The notes under the pieces: model-generated
The model's input: only the letters and a program-made list of their open reading frames with translations
Database searches by the model: none
What the model was told of the DNA's origin: nothing
Assembly (NCBI RefSeq): GCF_030036535.1
Contig: NZ_CP080388.1
Location: forward strand, 186,001-250,000
Origin: Agrobacterium cucumeris
GTDB taxonomy: Bacteria; Pseudomonadota; Alphaproteobacteria; Rhizobiales; Rhizobiaceae
Direction: 5' to 3'
Length of the DNA: 64,000 nt
Program-made: the position numbers and the translations under genes
In this document: positions 7,695 through 16,203 of the stretch, in pieces
Layout of the letters: every line of letters begins with the position of its first letter
Position numbering within the stretch: position 1 is the first letter of the stretch

Positions 7695-8294
7695 CGGGGG
7701 CGTCTCAAGTGGCCGCCGGCAAATTATGGAGGGTAAAACATCCTTTTAATTGCCGGACTTGTTTTGGCCACATTGCCCATCTATATAGCTCATATGGCAA
7801 CTGCTGGTGAGCGCGAATGAAATTGTCGTTCGCAGTTGTTTTAGTCGCTTTAGACTTTTGACCACGGATGTACTGGCACTGGTGTTGAAAGCGATATGAG
7901 GAAGGTCGGTGCAATATTGCCCCGGCCTTTTTTGTTGCCTGCGATGCAGCGGATGACAGATGCCGCAGATTACAAATATCTCCGAACGTGCGATCGGCAG
8001 CCGAATTAACTTGCCTATCAGCCCCAAAGGGCGCACGATTCCCCATCGGTAATTTATGGGCGTTACCGCCGTCAGGCTGATATGCCGTCCCAAAGCCCCC
8101 GTCCTGCGCATGTCGTTGACCGACAGGACTTTTCGCAATTTTTTAAACGACATGCACGGCGGCATCGGCCGGGACACCGGAAATGGTTTTCCTTGGTATC
8201 GCCCGTCGTTTCAAAACGTTGAAGCGTCCTTGCATGGCGTCCGGAAGGACGCGTGACGCTCCGGCTTTGTGTACTCCACAGAAAGGAGGACGTC
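7695..8294. other. 600-base gene-poor stretch, may hold a small RNA
   Basis: I see no convincing protein gene. A possible frame at 8056-8256 lacks a ribosome site and has a composition unlike its neighbours. The one clear signal is a strong terminator-type hairpin at 7904-7933, far from the preceding stop, so the segment between may be a long 3' end or a separate small RNA gene. Confidence 0.4.
7904..7933 (+). terminator. Strong terminator hairpin, possible 3' end of a small RNA
   Basis: An almost complete 12-bp stem (7904-7915 with 7916-7927, one mismatch and one G-U pair, with the tip opening as a small loop) is followed by six Ts (7928-7933). It is a canonical Rho-independent terminator for the plus strand. 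The nearest upstream gene ends at 7694. Confidence 0.75.
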
Positions 8295-8582
8295 ATGCCT
8301 TCCACTTGCGACAATTGCATCATTTCATCACAAGACCTGAAAATGCTTCAATCGGTGCTCGAAGGTCTGGGTTATGACCACCACCTCGTTGATGACGAGG
8401 CTCTTCTTTACAACAATGCGGCCCGCAAGGTGATCCAGCTGTTTCAGGACGGGTTGACCGACCCGGACGATCTTTCGGGCGAAATGCTTTTTCTGTTCGG
8501 CGCTCACAAACATGAACGCGTGAAGGCCTGGAAGCCGCTGCCGCGTTACGCGATCCAGGGCCTGCCGCCGCTTTATCGATGA
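8295..8582 (+). CDS. Hypothetical protein with a Cys-x2-Cys start (95 aa)
   Basis: The start is chosen from AAAGGAGG (8282-8289), 5 bases before the ATG at 8295. The product has 95 residues with CDNC at residues 5-8, a helix (DLKMLQSVLEGLGYD) and a conserved-looking core NNAARKVIQLFQDGLTDPDD. The predicted alpha-helical fold has a possible small metal site at the N-terminus. I do not recognise a named family. It belongs to the group of small, strongly translated genes downstream of cspA. Confidence 0.65.
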   Translation: MPSTCDNCIISSQDLKMLQSVLEGLGYDHHLVDDEALLYNNAARKVIQLFQDGLTDPDDLSGEMLFLFGAHKHERVKAWKPLPRYAIQGLPPLYR

Positions 8583-8680
8583 TGGAAATGCCCTCGTGCC
8601 TTGCGTGAAGGGCAACCTTCAAAATCACCGATGAAAATAACGGCTTGGCAAATGCCGTATATCAGGCAAGACTGAAATGG

Positions 8681-8778
8681 AGCGTCCTGCACGCGTTCAC
8701 GCGCAACACGGGACGCTTCCCGTATGGAATTTGCAGCATCGGACATTGCAGAACCGCGACTGGCTTGCGGCAATGTCC
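8681..8778 (+). other. Two consecutive hairpins ahead of a small membrane-protein gene
   Basis: A 7-bp stem pairs 8681-8687 with 8711-8717 and contains further inner pairing. A 9-bp perfect stem pairs 8741-8749 with 8770-8778. Neither is followed by a T run. They lie in the 245-base non-coding stretch before the 37-residue gene at 8828 and could be a structured leader. Confidence 0.35.
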
Positions 8779-8827
8779 TGACCGGGTTTCATATCGGCAA
8801 GTTTTGCGTCTGCGTGGAGGGTGGAGT

Positions 8828-8941
8828 ATGACGTATGACTGGAGCGGCCGCAGGATGCGGCGTATGCGAGCGGCGAAACTGACGATCATCAGCCTCGTCG
8901 CGGCTTTCGTGCTGACGGCTCCGATCTTTGCGCATTACTGA
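8828..8941 (+). CDS. Small membrane protein (37 aa)
   Basis: The 37 residues start with a strongly basic segment (RRMRRMRAAK) and continue with one hydrophobic helix (LTIISLVAAFVLTAPIFA). This gives an N-in, C-out membrane peptide or a short secreted peptide with a signal-like sequence. The site GGAGGGTGGAG is close to the ATG. It is not recognised, and its small size keeps confidence moderate. Confidence 0.45.
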   Translation: MTYDWSGRRMRRMRAAKLTIISLVAAFVLTAPIFAHY

Positions 8942-8953
8942 AGCCACGCAAAT

Positions 8954-10063
8954 TTAACGTCCGATCAAACCGTCTGGCTGATTTTGGCCGGCTTTTTTCA
9001 GGCGGTTCTTCACCCATTTCTGAACGGGCTGATCATAATGCACCGTCAGCCACCATGACAGGCAGGTCGTCCCGACCAGGAAAACGATGCCGGCCGGCAA
9101 AGCCATGTTCGTCCCATCAACCGTGGGTATCAGAAGCTCCGTCCAGGCCAGAAGCGGAATATGCAGGACATACACCGCATAGGACGCCGTACCCAGGAAC
9201 GCCGACACGACTGCCGTCCTGCGGCCCGGAACCGTCTGGCTTGCGACGAACAATAACAGCGGCCAGATGAGCAGCACGACCGCCAGATCGAAGAATGGTC
9301 GAAGCTCCCGCGTCATCGGCACGGCGAGGATGAAGCAGACCAGCAGAAGACAAAGAACAGCCTGTACTGGCCGCAGCTGCGTCGCGCGGTTGCGGTAACG
9401 ATAAATCAGCACGCCGACGAAAAACGAGAAAAATACCCGTCCCATGCCGGCATACATCTCATGCCAGCGAAAACCCGCATGCAAGCGGCCAAACTCAGCG
9501 GCGGCCACCATCAGCACAATGGCGCTGACGGCCAGCACCGCAGCCGTCTGTTTCGCCGTCGCCCGCACACCCCAGCGGGCATAAAACACATTCACCACCA
9601 GCTCGTTGAACAGCGACCATGCCGGGCTGACGAGAAACAGCGCACCGTTGAGGGTGAGCGTGAAGGGAGCCGGTAGAAAGAGAAGCCCCGTCACCAGAGC
9701 GAAAGCCAGCTCGCCCGGCTCGATATGCCGATGAAGATCATCGATCGGCGTTGGCAGGCCCAGTACATAAAGACAGATGAAATAGGCGGCCATCAGGGCC
9801 AGCGCCAGGCCGTAAAGCGGATAAAGACGGGCAAAGCGCGCCTTCATGAAAAAGCCGGGGGAAATCGCCCCCTCGAGCAACTTCCTGCTATAGGCATGCG
9901 CCAGCACGAAACCGCTCAAGGCAAAGAACAGATCCACCGCGAGATAGCTCGACGCCGTGCTTTTTCCGAAAAGCTGCTCGGCATGACGGTGAACGATGAA
10001 GACGGCAGCCACACCCCTTATGCCGTCGAGCAATATGAAGCGTTCCGGGGATGATTGGACCAT
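8954..10063 (-). CDS. Acyltransferase family 3 (OafA/NodX-like) membrane protein
   Basis: This 369-residue integral membrane protein has about ten hydrophobic segments and the family hallmark near the N-terminus: LLDGIRGVAAVFIVHRH (residues 11-27), with the catalytic-type His, and the downstream LAVDLFFALSGFVLAHAY. Such proteins move acetyl or other acyl groups from the cytosol onto surface polysaccharides, lipids or small glycosides. It is divergent from an acyl carrier protein gene 312 bases away, which hints that the two may be linked, but acetyl-CoA is the usual donor. The substrate is unknown. Confidence 0.9.
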   Translation of the reverse strand: MVQSSPERFILLDGIRGVAAVFIVHRHAEQLFGKSTASSYLAVDLFFALSGFVLAHAYSRKLLEGAISPGFFMKARFARLYPLYGLALALMAAYFICLYVLGLPTPIDDLHRHIEPGELAFALVTGLLFLPAPFTLTLNGALFLVSPAWSLFNELVVNVFYARWGVRATAKQTAAVLAVSAIVLMVAAAEFGRLHAGFRWHEMYAGMGRVFFSFFVGVLIYRYRNRATQLRPVQAVLCLLLVCFILAVPMTRELRPFFDLAVVLLIWPLLLFVASQTVPGRRTAVVSAFLGTASYAVYVLHIPLLAWTELLIPTVDGTNMALPAGIVFLVGTTCLSWWLTVHYDQPVQKWVKNRLKKAGQNQPDGLIGR

Positions 10064-10375
10064 GATATTGTGGCTCGGTGGGGCTGAACGATATTATTCC
10101 GCAAAAACGAGGTTTACCGCGCAGCGGCTCATCGCTTCCAGTCACAAACTGTTTAACGCAGCATACACCGCGCAATATTATGAAACACTTCCCCTTGGCC
10201 GACACTCTTCCGCAGACGTGAAAGGCATGCTACGTCCGGATGTCATCGATGCTTTGCCCCTTTGACTTTGCGCATCACGCCCCGCGAAAACCGGCTTCGA
10301 TTTTTGTGAGGGATACCCCGGGCGCAAATTGGGATCGGGCGGATCGGAGACAGGCAACTTTCGCGGAGTCCCATT
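10064..10375. other. Divergent intergenic region, acyltransferase / acyl carrier protein
   Basis: The 312 bases carry the upstream regions of both genes. I see no gene, repeat or convincing operator in it. A short AT-rich part at 10165-10190 could hold promoter elements. Confidence 0.35.
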
Positions 10376-10612
10376 ATGTCCAGCATTGCAGACCGTATCA
10401 GAAAAATCATCGTGGACCAGCTGGGCGTAGACCCCGCCACGGTCGTCGATGACGCCAATTTTGCTGACGATCTCGGTGCTGATTCCCTCGAAGTCGTTCA
10501 GGTCGTCATGGAAATCGAAGAGGAATTCGGCGTGGAAATTCCCGATTCCGCCGCAAACACCATCCTGACCGTGGGTGATGCCATCCGCTTCATCGAAAAA
10601 AACAAGGCTTGA
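10376..10612 (+). CDS. Acyl carrier protein
   Basis: This 78-residue protein has the four-helix acyl carrier fold and the phosphopantetheine attachment motif GADSLE, with Ser37 as the attachment site. The acidic helix II ([18 protein letters not shown]) is like that of fatty-acid-synthesis AcpP, so it can probably work with that machinery. Because it stands outside a fab operon, it is more likely an accessory paralogue. The upstream region has GGAG 6 bases before the ATG. The nearest partner is the divergent membrane acyltransferase. Confidence 0.92.
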   Translation: MSSIADRIRKIIVDQLGVDPATVVDDANFADDLGADSLEVVQVVMEIEEEFGVEIPDSAANTILTVGDAIRFIEKNKA

Positions 10613-10751
10613 TTTAAGGCTTGATTTTGGGCGTGCCCGGCAGCGGCGGGTTTACCCCCCGCTAACAGCGCCGCAACGGGTCGGGTTTCGACGCAGGCGG
10701 CGCGGCCTGTACCAGACCATGATATTCACCAGAGCGACGGCTAGAAAGACG

Positions 10752-10772
10752 GCCGGGCGTCATCCGCCCGGC
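10752..10772 (+). terminator. Hairpin between the acyl carrier protein and sigma factor genes
   Basis: GCCGGGCG pairs imperfectly with CGCCCGGC around a short loop, about 140 bases after the acyl carrier protein stop. No good T run follows, so it is a weak terminator candidate. Confidence 0.35.
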
Positions 10773-10845
10773 GTATCTTTCGCTGGGCGCAAAAGATATA
10801 TGATAAAATTAGTCATGTTTATTGCCACGGGGTGATTTTTCACCT

Positions 10846-11415
10846 ATGCAGCCCGGGATCGCTCAATCCTTCCGACCGGGAACCCGCCTCATGTGGAGCA
10901 AGCCCACGTCCCGCGCGCTTATCGATGATGCCGTACAGCTCTATTATGAGGAACTGTGCAAGGCCATGAACCGGCGCGGACACACGACTGCCATTTCGCA
11001 GGAGATCGTCCACGATCTTTACGTGCGGCTGACCGGCAAACCCCGGCTTCCCGAAAATACCTCGCTCATCCGCGCCTTTCTGGTGCGCGCCTGTGCCAAT
11101 CTCGGCATCGACCGCCGCCGCCGCGAACAATTCGAGCGCAGGCTGTTTTCCGGCAGCATGGAGGAAGCGCTTGCCGCGCCACAGCCGGTTAATGATGCCG
11201 ATAGCCTCGCCGACCGGGAACATCGCCTGAAAGTGCTGCGCCGCGCCGTCATGTCCATGTCGCTACAGCGCCGGCAGGTCTTCCTTGCCAGCAGCATCGG
11301 CAACCTGAATTCGGTCGATATCGCCGCGCGAAGCGGCATCAGCAAAAACATGGTCGATCGTCATCTGCGCAAGGCCTATCTGCATTGCCTTGAGTGCCTG
11401 GAGGAAACGCTGTGA
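10846..11415 (+). CDS. FecI-type ECF sigma factor
   Basis: This extracytoplasmic-function sigma factor would direct RNA polymerase to an iron- or haem-uptake promoter. Region 2 covers about residues 30-95 (LYYEELCKAM through FLVRACANLGIDRRRR) and region 4 about 125-185, with a helix-turn-helix near SVDIAARSGISKNMVDRHL. I place the start at the ATG at 10846; the ATG at 10891 would give a 174-residue protein closer to the usual FecI length and is an equally good choice. Its end overlaps the start of the FecR-like gene (GTGA), so the two are translationally coupled. Confidence 0.88.
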   Translation: MQPGIAQSFRPGTRLMWSKPTSRALIDDAVQLYYEELCKAMNRRGHTTAISQEIVHDLYVRLTGKPRLPENTSLIRAFLVRACANLGIDRRRREQFERRLFSGSMEEALAAPQPVNDADSLADREHRLKVLRRAVMSMSLQRRQVFLASSIGNLNSVDIAARSGISKNMVDRHLRKAYLHCLECLEETL

Positions 11416-12362
11416 CGGGATCGGCAAAAAGCGCCTCGACGCTGCGCGAAGAAGCCGTCGACTGGTTCCTGCAACGGCGGGAAAGCCCGGACGACCTCAT
11501 ACTGGCTGCGCATTTCGATGCCTGGATCGCCGGAGATGAACGACATGCAAAGGCTTATGAGCGTGTCCGATGTCTTATGGGCGACGCCGGCGCCCTTCTG
11601 GCGGGTGATCAGGCGTTTCTGGCAAAGGCAACGCGCAGACGCGGCGGCGGCAAAGCCAAAGCGGCGGCGGCCACCATTGCCGGCGTCTCGCTGCTTTCCG
11701 CCTTTTACCTCACCGACATGCCCATGCGTCTGCGTTCCGACCATATGTCCGGCACGGCGGAGCAACAGGTCGTTACGACGCCGGATGGTTCGACCATCAC
11801 CCTGAATGCCCATTCCGCGATTGCACTGCGTTTCTCGAAAGAGGAGCGGCGCGTTGTGCTGCTGCGCGGGGAAATTTTCGTTGAAGTCGCCCCCGATGCG
11901 GCGCGGCCTTTTTCAGTCGAGGCGGCAGGCGGCACGACAACCGCGCTCGGGACAGCCTTCGATGTCGATATGCGCAACGAAGCAACGAGCGTGACGGTGC
12001 TGGAACACAGCGTGCAGGTGGAAACCGGCAAGCAGGGCCAGAATGGCCGGGTTCATGAAAACCAGCGCGTCGATTATTCGCCCAACGGCCAGCTTGGCAG
12101 CATCGAAACGGTCGATCCCTCCTCCGTCGCCGCCTGGCGCAACGGTCGCTTCATCTTCGAAGACAGGCCGCTTGCCGAAGTGGCGGAAACCTTCGAGCGT
12201 TATCTTCCCGGCCGCATCGTCGTGACGCGGGAGGGCCTGCGGCAAAAGCGGCTGTCGGGCAATTTCGACCTTTCCAACCCGAATGCCGCTCTTGCGGATC
12301 TGGCCGCCGCGCTGGAAATCCGCCTCATCAAAGCCGGCCCTTATCTGACGGTTCTTTATTGA
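11412..12362 (+). CDS. FecR-type anti-sigma / sigma regulator
   Basis: This 316-residue inner-membrane signal transducer has a cytoplasmic N-terminal domain (EEAVDWFLQRRESPDDLILA, DUF4880-like), one membrane helix near residues 80-97, a periplasmic FecR domain and a C-terminal DUF4974-like segment (FIFEDRPLAEVAETFERYL). It should hold the sigma factor and release or activate it when the TonB receptor reports its ligand. The GTG start overlaps the sigma factor stop by 4 bases; an in-frame TTG slightly upstream has no better ribosome site. Confidence 0.9.
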   Translation: MTGSAKSASTLREEAVDWFLQRRESPDDLILAAHFDAWIAGDERHAKAYERVRCLMGDAGALLAGDQAFLAKATRRRGGGKAKAAAATIAGVSLLSAFYLTDMPMRLRSDHMSGTAEQQVVTTPDGSTITLNAHSAIALRFSKEERRVVLLRGEIFVEVAPDAARPFSVEAAGGTTTALGTAFDVDMRNEATSVTVLEHSVQVETGKQGQNGRVHENQRVDYSPNGQLGSIETVDPSSVAAWRNGRFIFEDRPLAEVAETFERYLPGRIVVTREGLRQKRLSGNFDLSNPNAALADLAAALEIRLIKAGPYLTVLY

Positions 12363-12453
12363 GTGAAATTTTTTCGCCGGGGGTGTCCTTAAAAAACGGG
12401 CCCATTCGTTCGTGGAGCAGAACAATATCTGCCGCCCCGGAGAGGTGCCCGAA

Positions 12454-14958
12454 ATGACCAGACCAGAACCCGCTTTCCGCCACGGGACACGCGCCCGCGC
12501 ATCGTTATTTTCCCTTTTGCTTGCCAGTGCGGCCATGGCGGCTATTCCCGCACAGGTCTTAGCGCAGCAGACCCAGAAGGTGGCGATCAACCTGCCCGCC
12601 GGCAACATGGCGACCGCGCTCAATCGTCTCGCCAGCCAGTCCGGCCTGCAGATGGTCTATGACGCCTCCGTTGCCAGGGGTCTGAAAAGCGCTTCCGTAT
12701 CGGGAACCATGACGCCGGCCGAGGCGCTGGAGCGGCTGCTTTCGGGAACCGGCATTCGTTACCAGTTCATCGGCGAAAAAACCGTCCGCATGGAAATGGC
12801 CAACCGTTCCGCCACCGCCTCCGAGGGTGGTGAAAGCACCGTGCTCCAGCCGATTACGCTCAAGGGCGGACGCGTCTTCAACGGCGATGCCCCAAGTGTG
12901 GTCGAGATCGATCAGGCCGCCATCGAGGCCGCACAGTCCAACTCCCTGCCGCAACTTCTTCAGAAAACCCCGGGCGTCAGCGCCAGCGGCGGCGTGCGCT
13001 CGCAAGGGCAGTCCACCTCCATTCGCGGCTTTGCCCGGCAGTCCGACGTGCGGCTGCTGCTGGATGGCGCACCGAAGAATTTCGAGCGTTACGACCAGGG
13101 TACCGTCTTCATCGATCCGGAACTGCTCAAGCGCGTGGAAATCCAGAAAGGCGCGACATCCGTCCGTTATGGCAATGGCGGCTTCGGCGGCACCGTCATC
13201 ATGGAAAGCAAGACGGCTTCCGACATGCTGAAACCGGGCCAGAGCTTCGGCGCATGGGGCAAGACCAGCTTCCAGTCGGCCAACAAGCAGAAGCTCGGAT
13301 CGGCGGCGATCTACGGCAAATCCGATTTCGGCGGCCCCGTGACCTATGACGGGCTTGCCTCGATCATCTGGCGCAAGAGCGACAATATGCGCGTCGGCGG
13401 CGGTCAGGTCTATGACGCGTCCAACGACAAGATCACCTCTTTCTCCGCCAATGCCGGTGCCGCCTATGACGGCCACGAGCTGCGCGCTTCGGTCATCTAC
13501 GGCAAATCTGGCGATTACGGCCCGCTTGCCGCCAATCGCGGTGATCTCGGTCTGACGGCCTACTCCATCAAGACCTATGGTTATGATCTCGCGCGGCTGA
13601 GGGCACTGGCCTGGCGCGACATGGAGGATTTTTCCTCGACGCTGAAATATTCCTATGACGGTGACAGCGACCTTGTGAATTTCAAGGCGATGGCGAGTTT
13701 TTCCGCCACCAGCCTCGACATGACCCGTCCGGCCATTCCGGGTTTCGTTCCGACAGGCTCGCTCGGCGGCATGCAGGACGACACGAAATATACCGACTTC
13801 AAGCTTGAGGCGGAAAACACATCCAATTTCGAGCTCGGCGGCGTGTCCCATGTCGCCAATTATGGCGTGCAATATATGCGCCATGAGCGGGACTCGTGGA
13901 TGTACGACATCGCCAACCGCACCAGCGCTCAATATAATTACGGCCGTTATGCCTCATGGATCAAACCGGAAGGCAAGCAGGAAACCATCGCCGCCTTCTT
14001 CCGCGACGAGATCAGCCTGACCGACACGTTCAAGGTGACGCCGGGCATCAGGTTCGACCATATCCGCTCGCAAGGCGTGCCCAATGCCGCGCCGCGTTAC
14101 AACACACCGGCCGCCGGTCACGATTATTCTGCCGTGTCTCACAGCGGCGCGACGCCGGCTCTCAGCATGCGCTGGGAAGCGGTGCCCGGCACAACCTTCT
14201 TTGCCGACTGGGCCTATGCCATGCGCGCGCCGGTCATTGACGAACTCTATTCAAGCCAGAGCCTGGCAACCACGGCGTCGGGAACCTCGCGTAACCTGAA
14301 GGTCGAGCGCAACAACAACTTCAATCTGGGTGTTTCCCAGCGTTTCGATGATGTATTCCAGAACGGCGACAGCCTGACGGCGTCGATCGGCGGCTTTTAC
14401 AACAACGTCACCAATCCCATCACCCGGCGGTTCGGCAGCGCCAACCTTGCCCGCGTCAAGAATGTGCCCTTCTACTGGAACACACCGTCCTACAAGATTT
14501 ACGGCCTCGATGTCTCGGCGAGCTATGATTCCGATTACATCTTCGGAAATCTCGGGGTTTCCTGGATGAACGGTTCCCGCAACGGCGCGGTCAACGATGT
14601 CTATGGTCCCGATACCTATATGAACGACCTGTCGCCGCTGACCGCCAACCTTCAACTGGGTTACAAGCTGCCGGACTGGGATCTGGCGCTCAGCTGGAAC
14701 GGCCAGTTCGTGGCCCATCAGGAGCGCACGCCCGTCAATCAGGGTACCGGATATTTCTACGCGCGGCCCGAAAGCCTGGGTTACGCCGTGCACGGCATCG
14801 CTCTCGACTGGACACCGAAGGAAGGCATGTTGGCCGGGCTGGAAGTGCATGCCGCAGTCGAAAATCTGTTCGACAAATATTACTTCCCCTATCTCAGCGA
14901 TGGTATCGCCGCCCAGCCGGGCCGTAATTTCAAGCTGTCGATCAGCCGCAAATTCTGA
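12454..14958 (+). CDS. TonB-dependent signalling receptor (iron/haem uptake)
   Basis: This outer-membrane, energy-coupled transporter has 834 residues from the ATG at 12454, which has GGAGAGG upstream; a GTG 42 bases earlier is less likely. A signal peptide ends near ALA/QQT. A secretin/TonB N-terminal signalling domain (KVAINLPAGNMATALNRLA) follows, then a plug with RGF and DGAP motifs, a 22-strand barrel and a terminal Phe. The plug wording FIDPELLKRVEIQKGATSVR and DMLKPGQSFG resembles haem-type receptors, so haem or a haem-like ligand is possible; a ferric siderophore is the alternative. It forms a FecIRA-like unit with the two genes upstream. Confidence 0.9.
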   Translation: MTRPEPAFRHGTRARASLFSLLLASAAMAAIPAQVLAQQTQKVAINLPAGNMATALNRLASQSGLQMVYDASVARGLKSASVSGTMTPAEALERLLSGTGIRYQFIGEKTVRMEMANRSATASEGGESTVLQPITLKGGRVFNGDAPSVVEIDQAAIEAAQSNSLPQLLQKTPGVSASGGVRSQGQSTSIRGFARQSDVRLLLDGAPKNFERYDQGTVFIDPELLKRVEIQKGATSVRYGNGGFGGTVIMESKTASDMLKPGQSFGAWGKTSFQSANKQKLGSAAIYGKSDFGGPVTYDGLASIIWRKSDNMRVGGGQVYDASNDKITSFSANAGAAYDGHELRASVIYGKSGDYGPLAANRGDLGLTAYSIKTYGYDLARLRALAWRDMEDFSSTLKYSYDGDSDLVNFKAMASFSATSLDMTRPAIPGFVPTGSLGGMQDDTKYTDFKLEAENTSNFELGGVSHVANYGVQYMRHERDSWMYDIANRTSAQYNYGRYASWIKPEGKQETIAAFFRDEISLTDTFKVTPGIRFDHIRSQGVPNAAPRYNTPAAGHDYSAVSHSGATPALSMRWEAVPGTTFFADWAYAMRAPVIDELYSSQSLATTASGTSRNLKVERNNNFNLGVSQRFDDVFQNGDSLTASIGGFYNNVTNPITRRFGSANLARVKNVPFYWNTPSYKIYGLDVSASYDSDYIFGNLGVSWMNGSRNGAVNDVYGPDTYMNDLSPLTANLQLGYKLPDWDLALSWNGQFVAHQERTPVNQGTGYFYARPESLGYAVHGIALDWTPKEGMLAGLEVHAAVENLFDKYYFPYLSDGIAAQPGRNFKLSISRKF

Positions 14959-14973
14959 TCCCGGAAAACCAAA

Positions 14974-15010
14974 GGGGCGGAACCGTTTCCGCCCCCCTTC
15001 GCCCTTTTTT
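14974..15010 (+). terminator. Rho-independent terminator after the TonB receptor
   Basis: A 9-bp perfect stem (14974-14982 with 14987-14995) with a 4-nt loop is followed after a short gap by six Ts (15005-15010). It separates two convergent genes. Confidence 0.75.
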
Positions 15011-16101
15011 CACCCCGCAAGCAGATTTTCGGCATAGGCCATCATCAGCGGCCCGACGCCTTTGGCGTCATCGGAGACAACCGGCTCGGTCAGGTAATAG
15101 TCCGGAGAGCCATCACGATAATTGCCCTCGAAGCCGCCAAGCCCGGCAACATGGACGATGCCGGTTAGGCGGACGACACCCTCTTCATCAGCCTTGAGCC
15201 GCGTTTCCAGCAATGCATCAAGCGCCCGGCGGCCAGCCGCGCGGGCAACATCCGCCTCTTTACCTGATAAGAGCCGCAACCGGCTCGCCCGCAGCAGGGC
15301 GTAAGCGAACATGGCCGAGGCGGAGGTTTCCTCGTAATTGCCGGCAAGTGCCGGATTATCGAGCACCTGCATCCACAAACCGTTTGGCGTCTGCCGTGCA
15401 ACAAGTCCGGCCAGAAGCAGACGCGTCTTTTCCCGAAGCTGCGCCGTCCTGTCATCATCCGGCAGGATGACCAGTGCATCCACCAGCGCCATCGCAAGCC
15501 AGCCCACCGCACGCGCCCAGATGGCCGGCGATTTGCCGCTTGCAGGATCGGCCCAGCGCTGCTCGCGGCTTTCATCATAGCCATGGACATAAAGTCCGCC
15601 GGCATCCGCCGTCAGTGCAAGCGCGGTTGCGAATTGCCGAAGTGCATCGTCGATCAGTTCAGCGCGACCGGTCGCCTGCGCATATTCGATCTGGAAAGGC
15701 AGCCCCATATAGAGCCCATCCAGCCAGACCTGATGCGGGTAACGCTTCTTGTGCCAATAATTGCCCGCCTTGATGCGCGGATGGCTGTGGAGTTGGCCCG
15801 TCAGATGTTCCGCGGCGGCCAGATAACGCGCCTCACCCGTTTCCGCCGCCAGCGGAAAGAGGACGCGCCCGGCGAGAACATGATCGATATTATATTCTTC
15901 CGGCGCATAACCGGTAAGCACTCCACCGGCCGATATCTGCGCATCAGCCAGACGATGAAGATGTTCGCTCCAGCGCCGGTCTCCGTTCGCCTGGAACAGA
16001 AGCTGCAGCCCCCGATAGATACATCCATCCTCATAACACCAGCTGCCACCCTTGTAGTGCCGGTATCTTTTTGAGAATTGATCAAAATAATCAGTGGCTT
16101 T
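15010..16101 (-). CDS. Glycoside hydrolase family 88/105 (unsaturated rhamnogalacturonyl hydrolase)
   Basis: This 363-residue (alpha/alpha)6-barrel enzyme hydrates the double bond of unsaturated uronic acid at the non-reducing end of pectin fragments and so releases it. Typical features are the N-terminal GGSWCYEDGCIYRGL, the central NYWHKKRYPHQVWLDGLYMG with its catalytic-type Asp, and NYEETSASAMFAYALLR near the end. No signal peptide is visible, so it acts in the cytosol on imported disaccharides. The ATG at 16101 has GAGGAA 6 bases upstream; an in-frame TTG earlier does not. It is the last of the minus-strand pectin genes. Confidence 0.9.
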   Translation of the reverse strand, partial: KATDYFDQFSKRYRHYKGGSWCYEDGCIYRGLQLLFQANGDRRWSEHLHRLADAQISAGGVLTGYAPEEYNIDHVLAGRVLFPLAAETGEARYLAAAEHLTGQLHSHPRIKAGNYWHKKRYPHQVWLDGLYMGLPFQIEYAQATGRAELIDDALRQFATALALTADAGGLYVHGYDESREQRWADPASGKSPAIWARAVGWLAMALVDALVILPDDDRTAQLREKTRLLLAGLVARQTPNGLWMQVLDNPALAGNYEETSASAMFAYALLRASRLRLLSGKEADVARAAGRRALDALLETRLKADEEGVVRLTGIVHVAGLGGFEGNYRDGSPDYYLTEPVVSDDAKGVGPLMMAYAENLLAG

Positions 16102-16203
16102 CATGAGTTTCCTCAACAAGATTACGACGCCTGCCAGCCCGACTTGCCAAGACCCTTCAGTCAGGGATGATGGGTTTGCCTTGTCCCATCGTCTCGACGG
16201 AAA

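Noticed and set aside
8056..8256. A 66-codon frame inside the gene-poor stretch after the small-protein cluster.
   Set aside because: No ribosome site, no recognisable composition, and it ends just before the strongly supported start at 8295.
10575..10835. An 86-codon frame after the acyl carrier protein gene.
   Set aside because: It overlaps the acyl carrier protein end in another frame and lacks a ribosome site; it looks like random open sequence.
12559..13932. A 457-codon open frame on the minus strand opposite the TonB receptor gene.
   Set aside because: It is fully antisense to a clear receptor with a complete domain order, has no ribosome site, and its protein is His/Gly/Arg-rich in the way typical of antisense frames in GC-rich DNA.
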